64,000 nt of DNA, taken from contig OX637631.1 in NCBI GenBank assembly GCA_951802195.1, forward strand, positions 558,001 through 622,000, in the 5' to 3' direction. This document shows positions 23,186 through 33,785 of this stretch, piece by piece (position 1 is the stretch's first letter; each line of letters begins with the position of its first letter). The stretch is from Tausonia pullulans. Lineage: Eukaryota > Basidiomycota > Tremellomycetes > Cystofilobasidiales > Mrakiaceae. Both the position numbers and the translations under genes were made by a program. The notes below the pieces were generated by a model. It was not told the DNA's origin and searched no databases. It saw only the letters and a list, made by a program, of their open reading frames with translations.

Positions 23186-23420
23186 ACAGCAGGTCAGGGG
23201 TGGAGAAGTATGGCTAGACTATAGACCATAGCCACCGCTTGAATTGGCCGGACATTTTGATATCTTACCTTTTTCTAATGGGCCTATGTCCATGACCCAT
23301 CTTTGATTTTCCTTCCACCCCTACTTTCATTTTCGCTCTCACTCTATCTAGCTACGAATCACCATCTCTCATAGGGTTACCTCGTTCTCTACGTATAACT
23401 CATGACTTAAATACAAAAAA

Positions 23421-23427
23421 ACCTCCT
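23421..23427 (+). repeat. Target-site duplication ACCTCCT, between LINE copies A and B
   Basis: Same 7-mer as at 17544, directly after the A-run that ends copy A and before truncated copy B. Confidence 0.6.
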
Positions 23428-23512
23428 CTATCTAGCTACGAATCACCATCTATCATAGGGTTGCCTCGTCCTCTACGTATAACTCATGACTTAAATACAC
23501 AGCAAAAAAAAG
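23428..23512 (+). mobile_element. LINE copy B, extreme 5' truncation (3' tail only)
   Basis: 85 bp matching the last part of the 3' UTR of copy A (TATCTAGCTACGAATCACC onward, through TAACTCATGACTTAAATACA) with about three differences in 75 aligned bases, ending in CAGCAAAAAAAAG. It is head-to-tail with copy A and bounded by ACCTCCT on both sides. Confidence 0.8.
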
Positions 23513-23519
23513 ACCTCCT
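23513..23519 (+). repeat. Target-site duplication ACCTCCT, between LINE copies B and C
   Basis: Third occurrence of the 7-mer at a copy junction. Confidence 0.55.
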
Positions 23520-23721
23520 ACGTCTGTCATCTCCAATAAACGCTCTTTACCATGGACATTTTACCCTTTCTAATGGACCTATGTCCATACCCACCTTTTG
23601 CTTTTCTTCCACCTCTTCTTTCATCTTTGCTCTCCCTCTAGCTAGCTACGACTCGCCATCTCTCACAGGATTATCTCGTCCTCTGCGTGCAACCCATGAC
23701 TTAAATACAACAAAAAAAAAA
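23520..23721 (+). mobile_element. LINE copy C, 5'-truncated 3' end
   Basis: About 200 bp alignable to the 3' UTR of copy A from GGACATTTT onward (including TCTAATGGACCTATGTCCAT and CATGACTTAAATACAACA), ending in a run of ten A at 23712-23721. Clearly more diverged from copy A than copy B is. The first 30 bp (to about 23550) have no match in copy A but resemble the start of copy E (CGCTCTT-ACCATG). Confidence 0.75.
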
Positions 23722-24375
23722 GCTTCCATATGACACGAAACACCACCCAATATCTCTCCGGGGGATCGCCATGCTTAAGACATCCTCCTGACCCATTGCT
23801 CCGCGCGCTTGCGCGATTACTACGCCCTCTCATGTTATCGGACGCCACAAGATGCCCGCCAGCAAGAGCATCCCCTGCGCTCCCGCCACCCCTGTCGCAC
23901 CACCCCTATGAAACCGTCAACCTGCCGCATCACCATGTCCCAATTGTCCGCCAGCGAGCATACTATCGTTGGAACCGACATCGTCCCATGCAACCTGACG
24001 CCCCTCCCGTCACGGCTCACTGGCGAGGCTCTCTCTCAACAACCCGCTTTCGATTTCGGCGCCTCCTCTCGCGGCAACATATCGCATCGGCCTGGCCTGC
24101 AGACGAAACACCCACGGCGCACAACGAACAAGTGCATGCACTGTGCGCTCTGTCTCTCTGCTCCGGTTGGGTCTTTATTCCATCTTTTCAGAGTCCTGTC
24201 CTGCGGTTTGTACCCTCTGGATTGCTGCTGGAGCTCTTGTCTCTCCCCACGCTCCAGCCCTACACCCACCCCCTCCCCAGCTGTACTCCCCTCCCCTCTC
24301 TCCTTAGCTAGATTATCTCGCTGTCTCCATAGAGTCATTGTGTCATCTATGCTTGACCCATGACTTACATACATA
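23722..24375 (+). mobile_element. LINE copy D, internally deleted derivative
   Basis: A diverged relative with a large internal deletion. The part at about 23986-24075 aligns with ORF1 around 18045-18140 (shared words GGCGAG-CTCTC-CTCAACAA and GGCGCC); from about 24098 it aligns with the 3' end of ORF2 around 22750-22860 (zinc motif CALCLSAPVGSLFHLF against CALCLTAPVESFFHLF). It ends with the family 3' UTR, CCATGACTTACATACATAT. About 4.6 kb of the element is missing between the two parts. A 13-codon frame starts at the ATG at about 23851. No ORF spans the copy. It could be a decayed copy or a non-autonomous lineage that used the LINE machinery. Confidence 0.7.
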
Positions 24376-24383
24376 TATTTGCC

Positions 24384-24582
24384 AGCAGGCGCTCTTATAC
24401 CATGAACGCTCTATCCTCTTAGCTTATCATCTAACATTCTCCATCTATACCTTATTCCCCACCCTCCCTAGCTAGAATCCCCCCCCCCCCCCGCTTGCTT
24501 TTCCTCTCTCGATCTCTTTCATAGAGTCATGTCATCCTCTCAATTAATACACCACTTAAGCACAACAAGAAAAAGAACAAGA
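24384..24582 (+). mobile_element. LINE copy E, oldest 3' end of the array
   Basis: About 200 bp: GCTCTTATACCATGAACGCT at the start, CCCTAGCTAGAATC in the middle, a C-run (about 24480-24493), TTTCATAGAGTCATGTCATC, and CCACTTAAGCACAACAAGAA at the end. These are degenerate versions of TCTAGCTACGAATC, CTCATAGGGTTACCTCGTTC and GACTTAAATACA of copy A. It is the most diverged and the farthest from the tRNA. Confidence 0.6.
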
Positions 24583-25228
24583 GGTATTTTGCATGGACGA
24601 GATTAGGCAGACGAGTGCATTTCGCCAGTCGTGAGCGTGCCGATCTGTGGGGTTAAAGAAGAGTCATGAGATCATGAGACGTCTAAGGCGGTGGGCTGAG
24701 GCGCAGTAGTGTCTAATTGGGTCGATAATGGTGATGCCGGCGGTTTGGATGAATCTCGCGATGAACATCATAGGCGATGGCGGTAGTCGTGAGAACGCGC
24801 GCCTGTTGTTTATCTTCATTTTCCCTCTCCTCCTTTATACTCTCCTATTATCACCCGCACTTTCCATGACGTTCCTTCATCTGAACAATCGGCCAGTCGT
24901 CATCACGAGTTGTGATGTCACCTTGGTTCGTGCATGTCAATAGTAACTCAGGCCTACAAGGCACATTCACTCCGCGGAAGCGCGCTCCTCGTCAAGTCTT
25001 GCCGATGATGAGACTGGAGAGTGTGCTGCGGAGCTCATCAGGCAGGCTAAGAGCGGCGACGCGTCTCTCTTGGTCTCTCAGTGGACATCGCCGCGCGGAA
25101 AGGCGACGGTCATGCCAAACCTCCACCATAGACTCGCCTCGTTAGTCCTCACCCGACCCCTCGTCACCCTTGGTCTCGCCACCAGTCCCTTCCCTCCCAA
25201 AATCCCCCTCAAATCCTCGATCTTCCCC
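24583..25228. other. Gap between LINE array and AP endonuclease gene
   Basis: About 650 bp with no recognisable gene. It should contain the promoter of the AP endonuclease gene and whatever original flank lay upstream of tRNA-Glu before the LINE insertions. Bases 24820-24870 are pyrimidine-rich. Confidence 0.5.
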
Positions 25229-27466
25229 ATGGCTATCAAGCGCAAATCGACAACCGTCGACGTCCTTGAGCCCCAGGCATCGGACAGCTCTACACGTGCC
25301 GATAGTGCCGACGTTGTCCAGAAGAAGGCCAAGACGTCTGCGACGACTGGGAAGCCGGCAGCTTCTGAGAGCAGCAAAGGCAAGGTGCGTGGCGAGGTTT
25401 TACCCAGACGTCCGGAGAGACAATGGACGCCGGGACAAGACGTGGCGTGCTGATCGCGACTCGACGCGTCGAACTCGTCGAAGTGACAGAGCACGGCGTG
25501 GCCTCAACCGGATGAGAGCCTCCAGACGCACCCGCCGGTCATCTACAAGAACAAGACAATGCCGGAGAACTATGTCCTTCCGGCCAAGGTGGGCGATGTG
25601 AAGGTGCGTTGTCGTTATTGAACGAGGGGAAAATGGAGCAGGAGGACGAAGGGAGGAACAATTCAAAGAGAGACAGGTCGGCCAACACGCGACTGATGCC
25701 TCTTGCTTCTGTCGCCCGCAGATCTGCTGCTGGAACGTGACATCCGTCAAGTCTGCCAGTGATCCGAAGCATGCAGGGGTGAGCCTTAGCGGCCACTTAT
25801 GTCGGCAAGGGGACATCTGACGCCTTCGATGTGTCACTTTGTCTGTCTCGGCGCGACGCGCAATCCTCCCCAGTCTGGCCTCCTCGGCTATATGACCAAG
25901 GTGGGAGATGTCTCACTCAGGCGAGAAATCAGATCAAGACGCTGAACGTGGCAATCTCGACCCTCCCTACTCCGCAGGAGGACGCCGACATTCTGGTACG
26001 CTTCATCTGTCGGCATCGACCGCACACGCTAACGTCTTATTCCAGATCCTTACCGAGACCAAGAGGAACAATATGGGCGCCATTCCCGAGGACAAGGCGT
26101 TCAAGGCGCTCTATCCCTTCCAGTACTGGGCGAACTCATCTCAGAAGGGTTACGCCGGTGAGTTTTATGCACGCCTCTCCAGTCCGTTAGTATCGCCCTG
26201 CTGATCGAGACTACGAGCATAGGCACCTGCATCCTCAGCAAGATCGAGCCCATCAATTCCATCGTGAGTCCCTGGCCGAGGCGCGTCACATGCACTCTAC
26301 CTCACCTGCCTTCTTCGCGCTTCAGCTGGACATCAAGGTTGCCGGCGAGACTGTTACAGGAAGGATGGTCACCCTCGAGGTAGAGTAATCTCCCGTCTTC
26401 TCCCGCCCGGCCGACCACTCATCTCGCCCATGGCGCAACAGTTTCCCACTATCTTCCTGATCGGAACCTACGTGAGTCCTGGTTGTTCCCTGTCTAACTC
26501 CAGCCTGACATCGCTCTCTGTAGGTTCCGAATGCATCGGCGGGTCTCAAGAACATGTCGCGTTTGTATCGCTATAGAGCATTCATAACGTCCAGAGCTTC
26601 TGACGAGTTGCCGCACCATACCAGAGAAGGAGGCTTGGAACAAGGCATTTGAGGTCAGTTCCTGACTCAAATATCGCTGAGACGCCGGCCCTGATGACCG
26701 TGATCACCCAGGCGAAGCTCCGCGAGCTCGACGCAATCAAGCCAGTCATCTGGGGAGGTGCGTCGCACTCCTCCGAGCGCCCTAGGGGCTCGCACAAGAT
26801 CATGACCTCCTTTCTCATGCTTCCCAGGGGACCTCAACGTCGTCGCGTCGGGCAACGATCTCACGAACGCGAAGACCAACTGGAACAAGACGGCGGGCTT
26901 CACCCAGAAGGAGCTCGATGGTTTTCACTCACAGCTTAACCCGTCGAAGGAGTCAGGCCACAAGCCGCTGTTCGATGCGTGGCGCCACCTCCACGGACCG
27001 AACGAGGTGCACTCCAAAGCTCGATGTCTCGTCTCCCTTTCAAGCTGACAAACGTCTTGTCTCTGCTCTCTCTTCCACAGATCCAATACACATACCGTAA
27101 GCGCTGACTCGATCAGCCCCATCCATGGAACTTCCATTTAAAACTTTGACCTGCCCCAGATTCCAAGAGAGTCGGTCAGAGGGAGAAGGGCCATGGCTGG
27201 AGGCTCGTCAGTGCTGAATGTTCTCTCGTTGCGAATGTCCATCGGGTTGAATTATCGTTGAATTGTCTGCCCTACCCACAGGACTCATTCATCGTCTCGG
27301 AGCGTCTCCTCCCTCGCGTTAAGGCCTGCGAGATCAGACGCGAGCAGTTCGGCCCAAGCGACCACCTACCTGTGGTGAATTTATCTCTTGTACTCTGGCG
27401 AGCGATAGGCGACTGACGGTGTATCTCCTCGCCTCACAGGTCATCGAGCTCTCCGGCAAGCTCTAA
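25229..27466 (+). CDS. AP endonuclease, ExoIII/Ape1 family
   Basis: Base-excision repair enzyme that nicks DNA 5' of abasic sites; nuclear. The ATG at 25229-25231 opens MAIKRKSTTVDVLEPQASDS, a basic then Ser/Ala-rich N-terminus with KKAKT, as in Ape1 tails that carry the nuclear signal. Spliced exons give VKICCWNVTSVKSA (catalytic Asn), ADILILTETKRNN (metal-binding Glu), FLIGTYVPNASAGLKNM, AIKPVIWGGDLNVV (Asp/Asn pair), WRLDSFIVSERLLPRVKACE and FGPSDHLPVVIEL (Ser-Asp-His). All catalytic residues are present. It ends SGKL, TAA at 27464-27466. At least ten introns. This is a host gene, intron-rich and collinear with human APEX1; its nearness to a LINE with an APE-type domain looks like chance. 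Apn2-type Zn fingers are absent. Confidence 0.9.
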
Positions 27467-27817
27467 GCCTGTGAGGACGACATATTGCTACACGTCAGGA
27501 CGTGATCCCAACATCACGCTCTGCTTTTTTCCTGTCTTGTCTGGGTGACTGGTCCGCCGGGAAGATGGGCCGCACGTACTCTTTTGATCTCTTCCTTAAC
27601 ATTTTAGCAGCGATCAATTGACATTTCCTTTCCAGCTTTCTTACTGAAAGAGGTCGGGCGCAAAGCCATGTTAGATTCATTTGCTGGGATGTGGACCAGG
27701 GCAGGAGGAACTGCCTCGCTGGCCTCTTTGATCATGTGTAATCTTCCGCCGCGCCATCATCTCCACCAACGCGCCACTCTCCCCTTTTTCCCCGATTTTC
27801 GCTCTTCCATACCCGAT
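27467..27817. other. Convergent 3' gap
   Basis: 351 bp between the stops of the AP endonuclease (+) and phosphatidylserine synthase (-) genes; only 3' UTRs expected, nothing else seen. Confidence 0.6.
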
Positions 27818-29120
27818 TTAAAGCTTCGGAATCCTCAGGGTCTTGCTGACCATCGCCGCTGCCCAAAAGCCCCAAAGCAACGCAACAGGGTGGAACTCCC
27901 AAGCCGTTCCGGCATTCCAGACACCCCCCGGGACCCCCTGCGCTCCGGCATACCAACCCTTATTGACCCAGTAGGCCATCATCGAGACGAGCGCAAGCGA
28001 TGAGGGGATCGGAAGGCCCTCGAAGTAGTTGATCTTGCCCGTAGCGTCGGCGGGGATGAGCGCAACGGTCGCGTTGAACCGGGCGAGGCGGGCGAGACCC
28101 GAGGAGACGAAGAGGGCGAGAAGGAGCGTGTCGACGGGGGTTCGAAGACCGAGCGTGAAGGCGAGCATGGCAGGGGAGACACCGAAGGAGATCTGTGTGG
28201 GGGGAAAGAGAGAGGAGGTCTCAACGATCCGTTTCGGGTCGAATGCGGGCCGGGTCGGACGGAACTCGAGAGGGCCAAGGAGCGCGGCTCGTTGGCTCGG
28301 TGGCTCGTTGGCTCGTGACTCTCCACCGTAGCAGAGTAAGAGATGCATCTCTGGAGATTGGGTGGAGAGAAGGCTTTCTCTCGGTCCTCTCCTTTGAGTG
28401 GACGCGCTTCCCTTCGACACGCGCTCGGAATGAGCCAGACGTCGCGATGCCCTCCTCCCCCCCCTCCCCCTCCCCCTCTTATGTTCGAACCAAGGCAACC
28501 CCTCTCCGACACAAGAGAGCAACAAACCATACTCACAAGGTCCGCAAGCGAGTCCATCTCCTGCCCGAGCATGCTTGCGCTGCCCGTCCATCGGGCGACC
28601 TTGCCGTCAAAGACGTCGAACCCGAATCCGAGCGCCGGGTAGAGGAGGCCCATCCAGAGGTGGTTCTTGGCCTCGGCCGGGTTGGCCAGGAACCGAGCGC
28701 ATGAAAAGAGGCAAGAGAGACCACAGACACCGTTCATGATGGTGACGAGGTCGGCAAGACGGAAGTTGCTACATTGGAGGACGAGGAGGGTAAGTGCGCG
28801 TCCACCGGGAAGGAGGGGTGGAGAGAGAACGGGAGCATCAGTCGAGCTGCACAAGGGAGGGAAAGGTTGGAAACCGGATAGGACGAACCGGACAAGCGAG
28901 AAGTGGCCGCCGTCCTCGTTGTACTGCTTGAGTTGGGACCGTTTGGCCTCCTCCATCTTGACGGAGAGCTTGTGGGACTCAGACGGCCTGGAAGGGTGAG
29001 TGTACGTGTATGCGTACGTTGAAGGACGACAAGAGTCTCGGTCAGCCGATTCATTCGATGCTGAGAAGGGTTCCAGGCGACTAACGCAGCGGCGGCGGCG
29101 GTGTTCTTGCGCTGTGACAT
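27818..29120 (-). CDS. CHO1: CDP-diacylglycerol-serine O-phosphatidyltransferase (PS synthase)
   Basis: ER/MAM membrane enzyme that makes phosphatidylserine from CDP-DAG and serine, the first step of the fungal de novo PE/PC route. The ATG at 29118-29120 starts MSQRKNTAAAAA, spliced to RPSESHKLSVKMEEAKRSQL. The core exon reads NFRLADLVTIMNGVCGLSCL and then the CDP-alcohol phosphotransferase signature DG-x2-AR-x8-G-x3-D-x3-D, seen as FDGKVARW, then GQEMDSLADL. After an intron (about 28195-28535) come ISFGVSPAMLAFTLGL, SGLARLARFNATVALIP, the Cho1-type NYFEGLPIPSSLALV, and a last membrane segment ending SKTLRIPKL, TAA at 27818-27820. Serine-specific motifs match the Cho1 family better than the PI synthase or cardiolipin families. 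Convergent with the AP endonuclease and divergent from prolyl oligopeptidase. Confidence 0.93.
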
Positions 29121-29743
29121 GATGGGAGGCTGATGGCTGGGATGGGAGAGGAGGAGGGGGAGCGAGCGAGGCGCGCTCTCCCCTGCACGCTTCCTCCTGC
29201 TGCCAGTTTGCGCAAGGGTCAATCAAAGCCATTGGACAGGCATCATCAACTCGGTCGCCGCGCGCGCACAAATGACGTGGTCAAGCACCACCTTTCATGC
29301 ACGTGGACTCCGAGGGTGTCTTTTTGGCGCCGCCAGGACGAGGGCGTGGAAGGTAAGGCCAACCCTCTTTGCCCATAGCCGCTGCGCGCCGGAGCGAGCT
29401 GGATGGATATTCCAGGTCCACCCGGACACAGCCACATCGCGCGCGCGATGTGACCCGTCCTTGCCGTCGTCCCCCAATCCAGAGGACCCTTGACCCAAGC
29501 TCTGAACAGACCGAGCCGAAATTGCAATCGTGGGCTGAGGGGAGGGATCTGTGGACGTGGACAAAGGGTGTACGGGTGGCTCCATGTGATGGCCGTTCCA
29601 AACAGTGCTGCCGTCCGCCGCTTGCTCGCTTGCCCGCCCGCATGCCTTCGGCTTCGCGCGACGAACCACGGGGTGACAGCGAACAGCCCATTGTGGTCCT
29701 CCCACCTCGACGCTGACTGTCTGTCTTTCTTGAGACCGCCCGC
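29121..29743. promoter_or_regulatory. Shared divergent promoter region, PS synthase / prolyl oligopeptidase
   Basis: 623 bp between the two start codons. It contains an E-box-like CATGTGATGG near 29583, whose CATGTG core is the Ino2/Ino4 site in ascomycete yeasts, and a CACGTG at about 29310. Whether either is used in this organism is unknown. No gene is seen; long open frames here reflect high GC. Confidence 0.4.
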
Positions 29744-32700
29744 ATGCTCCCTCCCCGTTCCATCGCAAGACATCTCCCAACCAACACCCGCACCCTCACT
29801 CGCCTTTCTCTCCTCACAACCCCCAACCCCCACCTCATCGCTCGCATGTCCAATTTCGCCTACCCCGAGGCCCGTCGTTCGGACCACGTCGACACCTGGA
29901 AGTCGGCCTCCCGCGGCGAGGTCAAGATCGCCGATCCGTATGAGTGGCTTGAGCAGCCTCCCTCGGAGAGCAAGGAAACCTCCGCCTGGGTCGACGCCCA
30001 GGTCGAGTTTGCCAGCAAGCACCTCAGGAGCGAAGAGAGCCCGCGTTACCGCGAGAAGCTTGAGAAGTCAGTCGTGCACTGGCGACAAGAGGGTAGCACC
30101 CGGTTTGAGCTGACCCATCTTGTATCTTCTTTCTCGATGGCGGACTCCAGGGTCTGGAACTATGCTAAGTTCTCTGCGCCGAGCCTCAAGAAGGGTGAGC
30201 TGGCTTCCTTGCCTCTTCGTTCGGCAGCGCCAGATCAGGCGAGCGCGTCGCCCTTTTCTCCAAGCTGATCTCTCCTGGATACGGCTCATGCACAGATGGC
30301 AACTATTACTTCTCGTACAACACAGGTGGATGAACCCGTTTGTGACCCCATCGCCAGCCCATGGCTTGAACGGCTGACTCGTATTTGGCACCGGCGCCTG
30401 CCTGTCGTCCTGTCTGTCTCTCCCTTCTCTAGGCCTCCAGAACCAGTACACGATGCACCGATTCCCCAAGTCGGACCTCGAGAAGTACAAGGATATCGAC
30501 GGCGCCTCGGCCGAGCTCTTCTTCGACGTGAGTATGTCTTCTGAGCTGCAAGTCAAGCGAGAGAAAGACAGAGAGATCGGACACGGCTGACCGGACATGG
30601 CCTCTCAGCCCAACCTCCTCTCCGAGGACGGCACCATCTCCTTGAGCGCGTCGTCTTTCAGCGAGTCTGGAAAGCTCTGGGCCTACGGCCTCGCCAAGTC
30701 GGTGAGTCGGGAGTGGAAATGAGCCAGCGCACCCTCTTTTCGCGATCTACGAGCAACACCGACAGGGGTCTTCTCGTCGGAATGCTTACTGACACTCTCC
30801 TCTCTCCTCATCAGGGTTCGGACTGGTTCACCATTCATGTCCGCAAGACCACTGGCAAGGTGCGTGCCTGCTCCTTCTCTCCTGCCGCTCACGCTCACGA
30901 GACTACTACCATCTGTCTGTCTCCAGTTCGAGAACGTGAACGACTCTAACAAGCTTGAGGACGTCGTCGAATTTGCCAAGTTCACTGGAGTTACTTGGGA
31001 CAAGGATGACAAGGGCTTCTTCTACCGTGTGTCTCCTCTGCTTCTCTTCCTGGATCGGCTCTTCAGGTATGCTGACTGAACTCGCCCGTCCCCCCTCCCC
31101 TTCCTCACAGAGCGCTTCCCATCCGTCACCACCGACACCGAGGGCGACAGCCTCGGCACTGCTACCGCTTCCGACAAGGATGCTCAGCTCTTCTACCACC
31201 GTGAGTTCTGCAGAGCGCACCTTCCGTCTCTTCGCTGAAACCGCCGCTCACCCTCTTCTTAGGTCTCGGCACCCCTCAATCGTCCGACATCCTCGTCCAC
31301 TCGAACCCTTCGGAGCCTTCTCACATCTTCTCCTATGACCATACCGATGATCACCGCTATGCGCTGTTGTACACGTCGCGCGACACTTCGCAATCATCGC
31401 TCCTCAGTATCGCCGAGATCCCGGACGACGTCGGACCGAATGGCGAGGGCTGGGGCAAGCTCCAGTGGAAGGAGGTCATCAAGGAGTGGGGAGCCGTCCA
31501 CTACGTGTGAGCAGTCTCGTGTTGGTCCAATGACTCGAAAAACACCTGCTGAAGACTTATATGGGGGGCGGCAGGATCCTCAACGACGGACCGAAGTTCA
31601 CGGTCCGGACCAACAAGGAGTGAGTCAGAAGTCGGAAATCTTGTCTGCGCTTTGTTTTAACACCCTCCTTCTTGCCTGGTATCTCAGTGCCCCGCGTTAC
31701 AAAGTCCAGACATTCGATGTTTCGGCTGAGGAGATTGTATTCACCGACATCATTGAAGAGGACGAAAAGGCCGTCCTCGGCAACGTCGCGGCAATTCGAG
31801 ACGACCTTCTCTTTGTCAACTACTCGCGCGACGTGTGAGTGCTAACATAAGTCTAGTCCAGGGCTTCCAGAGGAGATCAGTATCTGATATATTCGCTCGT
31901 TCTATACCAGCAATGATGAGTTTTATCTTTACACCAAGGCCGGTAAGCAGATCAAGCGACTCGCGCCCAACTTCGTCGGCTCCATGTCTGGGCTTCGTGG
32001 CGAAAGGGAGCACGACCGGCTCTTTGTCTCGACGACGGGCTACACCAATCCGGGCCTTGTCTACACGCTTGATCTCTCCGAGGGCAAGGATCCGAAGGAG
32101 CAGGACCTCGACTTCCTTCGTGAGACCAAGCTCGACCTCAAGTCGGAAGACTTCATCACCGTGCAGGAATTCTACGAATCGAAGGATGGAACGAGGATCC
32201 CTGTGGGTTGAGCAAATCAGGAAGAGAGCTGCGAAAGTTGGTCGCAAAATGCTGACGACGTTCTCGCGTTTCTCTCAGATGAGCATCACCCGGCACAAGT
32301 CGGTCAAGCTCGATGGCTCGGCGCCCGCCATCGTGAGTTTGCTCCTAGCGACTGGTCGGTTGTCTCTGCGACTGACAATCCGCCCTCGCTCCGCATTCAC
32401 AGCTTTACGGTTACGGGTTTGCATCGTTTCTTTTCCTTCTCCCGCTTGTTGAACGGAACTCGCCTGACCCGACCTGCTTCACTTGTCTTTACTCCTCCAC
32501 AGAGGCTTCAACATCTCCATGGAGCCGCGTTTTTCGCCTTCGTGGATGGCCTGGGTCGCAACGTACCATGGTGTCCTCGCCGTACCGAACCTCCGTGGAG
32601 GAGGAGAGTAGTGAGTCCTCTAGTGCTGCGACTTACCCGAGGAAAATTGACTGACGGTCTGAACCGCCCGCAGTGGAGAGACTTGGCACGAGGGTGCGTC

Positions 32701-33785
32701 CTCTCTCTTCCTGTAGTTCCTCGCTTGCCCGCTCGCTCGCTTATACACAACTCAATGGTACTCCAGATGGCATCAAGGAGAAGAAGCAGAACTCGTACGA
32801 CGACATGATCTTCGCTGCCGAGCACCTCATCAGCAAGGGCTACACTTCGGCTGGAAAGATCATTCTGTGCGTCGACAACGGCAATCGCCCGTTGCTTTTC
32901 AGGACGCTGAGTTGACGTGTGTCATCTCCTTCCAGTAATGGAGGAAGCAACGGAGGTCTCATGGTCGGCGCCGTCATCAACCAGGCCCGCGAAGGTCTCA
33001 TTGGTGCTGCCATTGCCGATGTGGGAGTCATGGACCTCCTCAAAGTCCGTCCCGCCCCACCCCAGTCCCTCAGAGTCTATATTGGCTAATCTTGCTTACT
33101 GTCCGTTTTCGCAGTTCCACAAGTGGACCATCGGGTACATGTGGGCCTCGGACTTCGGCAACCCAGACGATCCCAAGGACTTTGACTTTATCGAGAAGAT
33201 CTCCCCGTTACACAACATCGACTCCAAAAGGATTTATCCGCCGACGCTCATCACGACGGCCGACCGTGCGTGACGGGTTGCGTTGGGGCAAAAAGAGCTA
33301 TCCGGCTGACACCAACACCCCTCCACAGACGACGACCGTGTCGTCCCAGCTCACAGCTTCAAGTACGCGTCTCCTCTCCGTCTTTGTCTCCATGACAGTC
33401 GCCGACTCAGTGCTCTCTTGATAGGTACGCCGCGGAGATGCAGTACCGCCTTAAGGATGCGAAGAACCCTGTCCTCATCAGGTACGCTAAGGAAGCTGCC
33501 GAAGCTCTATGGGTGTATCTGATCTGATCTGGGTTCTCTATCTCTCTCTCTTGCTGGGGATATGGTCGGGTTTGCAGGATCGACGTCAAGGTGGACCCTC
33601 TTTTCTCTACTATTTTATTTATTGGGCCAACGTCGCTGACTTCGACACTTCCTTTTCGCTTTCTCCTCCTTCCTTCCATCCAGGCCGGCCACGGAGGAGG
33701 AAAGCCGACAGCTAAGATCATTGACGAGGCCGTCGACAAGTGGGGCTGGGGCAGCCGGCAGATTGGGCTCAAGATGCTCGAGTAG
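29744..33785 (+). CDS. Prolyl oligopeptidase (S9A)
   Basis: Serine peptidase that cuts short peptides after proline. The first ATG (29744) gives an N-terminus rich in Arg, Ser and Thr with no acidic residue (MLPPRSIARHLPTNTRTLTR), like a mitochondrial presequence; a second in-frame ATG at 29846-29848 gives MSNFAYPEARRSDHVDTWKS, the usual cytosolic start. The propeller part includes VKIADPYEWLEQPPSESKET and many short exons. The hydrolase part holds GYGGFNISMEPRFSPSWMAW, then VATYHGVLAVPNLRGGGEYG; the nucleophile Ser lies in NGGSNGG (about 32938-32958), Asp in DHDDRVVPAHSFKY (about 33330-33360) and His in AGHGGGKPTAK (about 33683-33715). The catalytic triad is complete. Stop TAG at 33783-33785. 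Roughly 770 residues, more than ten introns. Fungal relatives include housekeeping POPs and the macrocyclases of cyclic-peptide-making mushrooms; nothing here suggests the latter. Confidence 0.93.

Larger units (their letters stand above)
17551..23420 (+). mobile_element. Full-length non-LTR retrotransposon (LINE), copy A
   Basis: A 5.87-kb LINE with two uninterrupted ORFs and an A-rich tail. It starts with two copies of a 16-nt unit (CCAACCACCACCAGGA, 17551-17566, and the same with final T, 17567-17582), giving a 5' UTR of only 53 nt. ORF1 17604-19508 and ORF2 19508-23185 follow, then a 235-nt 3' UTR ending CTTAAATACAAAAAAA. It is flanked by ACCTCCT on both sides. There are no LTRs. It lies head-to-head with the tRNA-Glu gene, its first base 92 nt from the first base of the tRNA. 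Intact ORFs suggest a recent insertion. APE-type endonuclease and RT without a visible RNase H point to an L1/Tx1-like or Tad-like clade; which one needs a tree. Confidence 0.88.

Noticed and set aside
23428-24582. Short tandem copies read as a satellite array
   Set aside because: Each unit ends in an A-rich tail, the units differ in length and one contains coding remnants, which fits separate LINE insertions rather than a satellite.
19508-27466. LINE with an APE-type endonuclease close to the host AP endonuclease gene, as if one came from the other
   Set aside because: The host gene is intron-rich and matches Ape1 along its length; the LINE domain is single-exon and typical of its own family. 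Nearness looks like chance.
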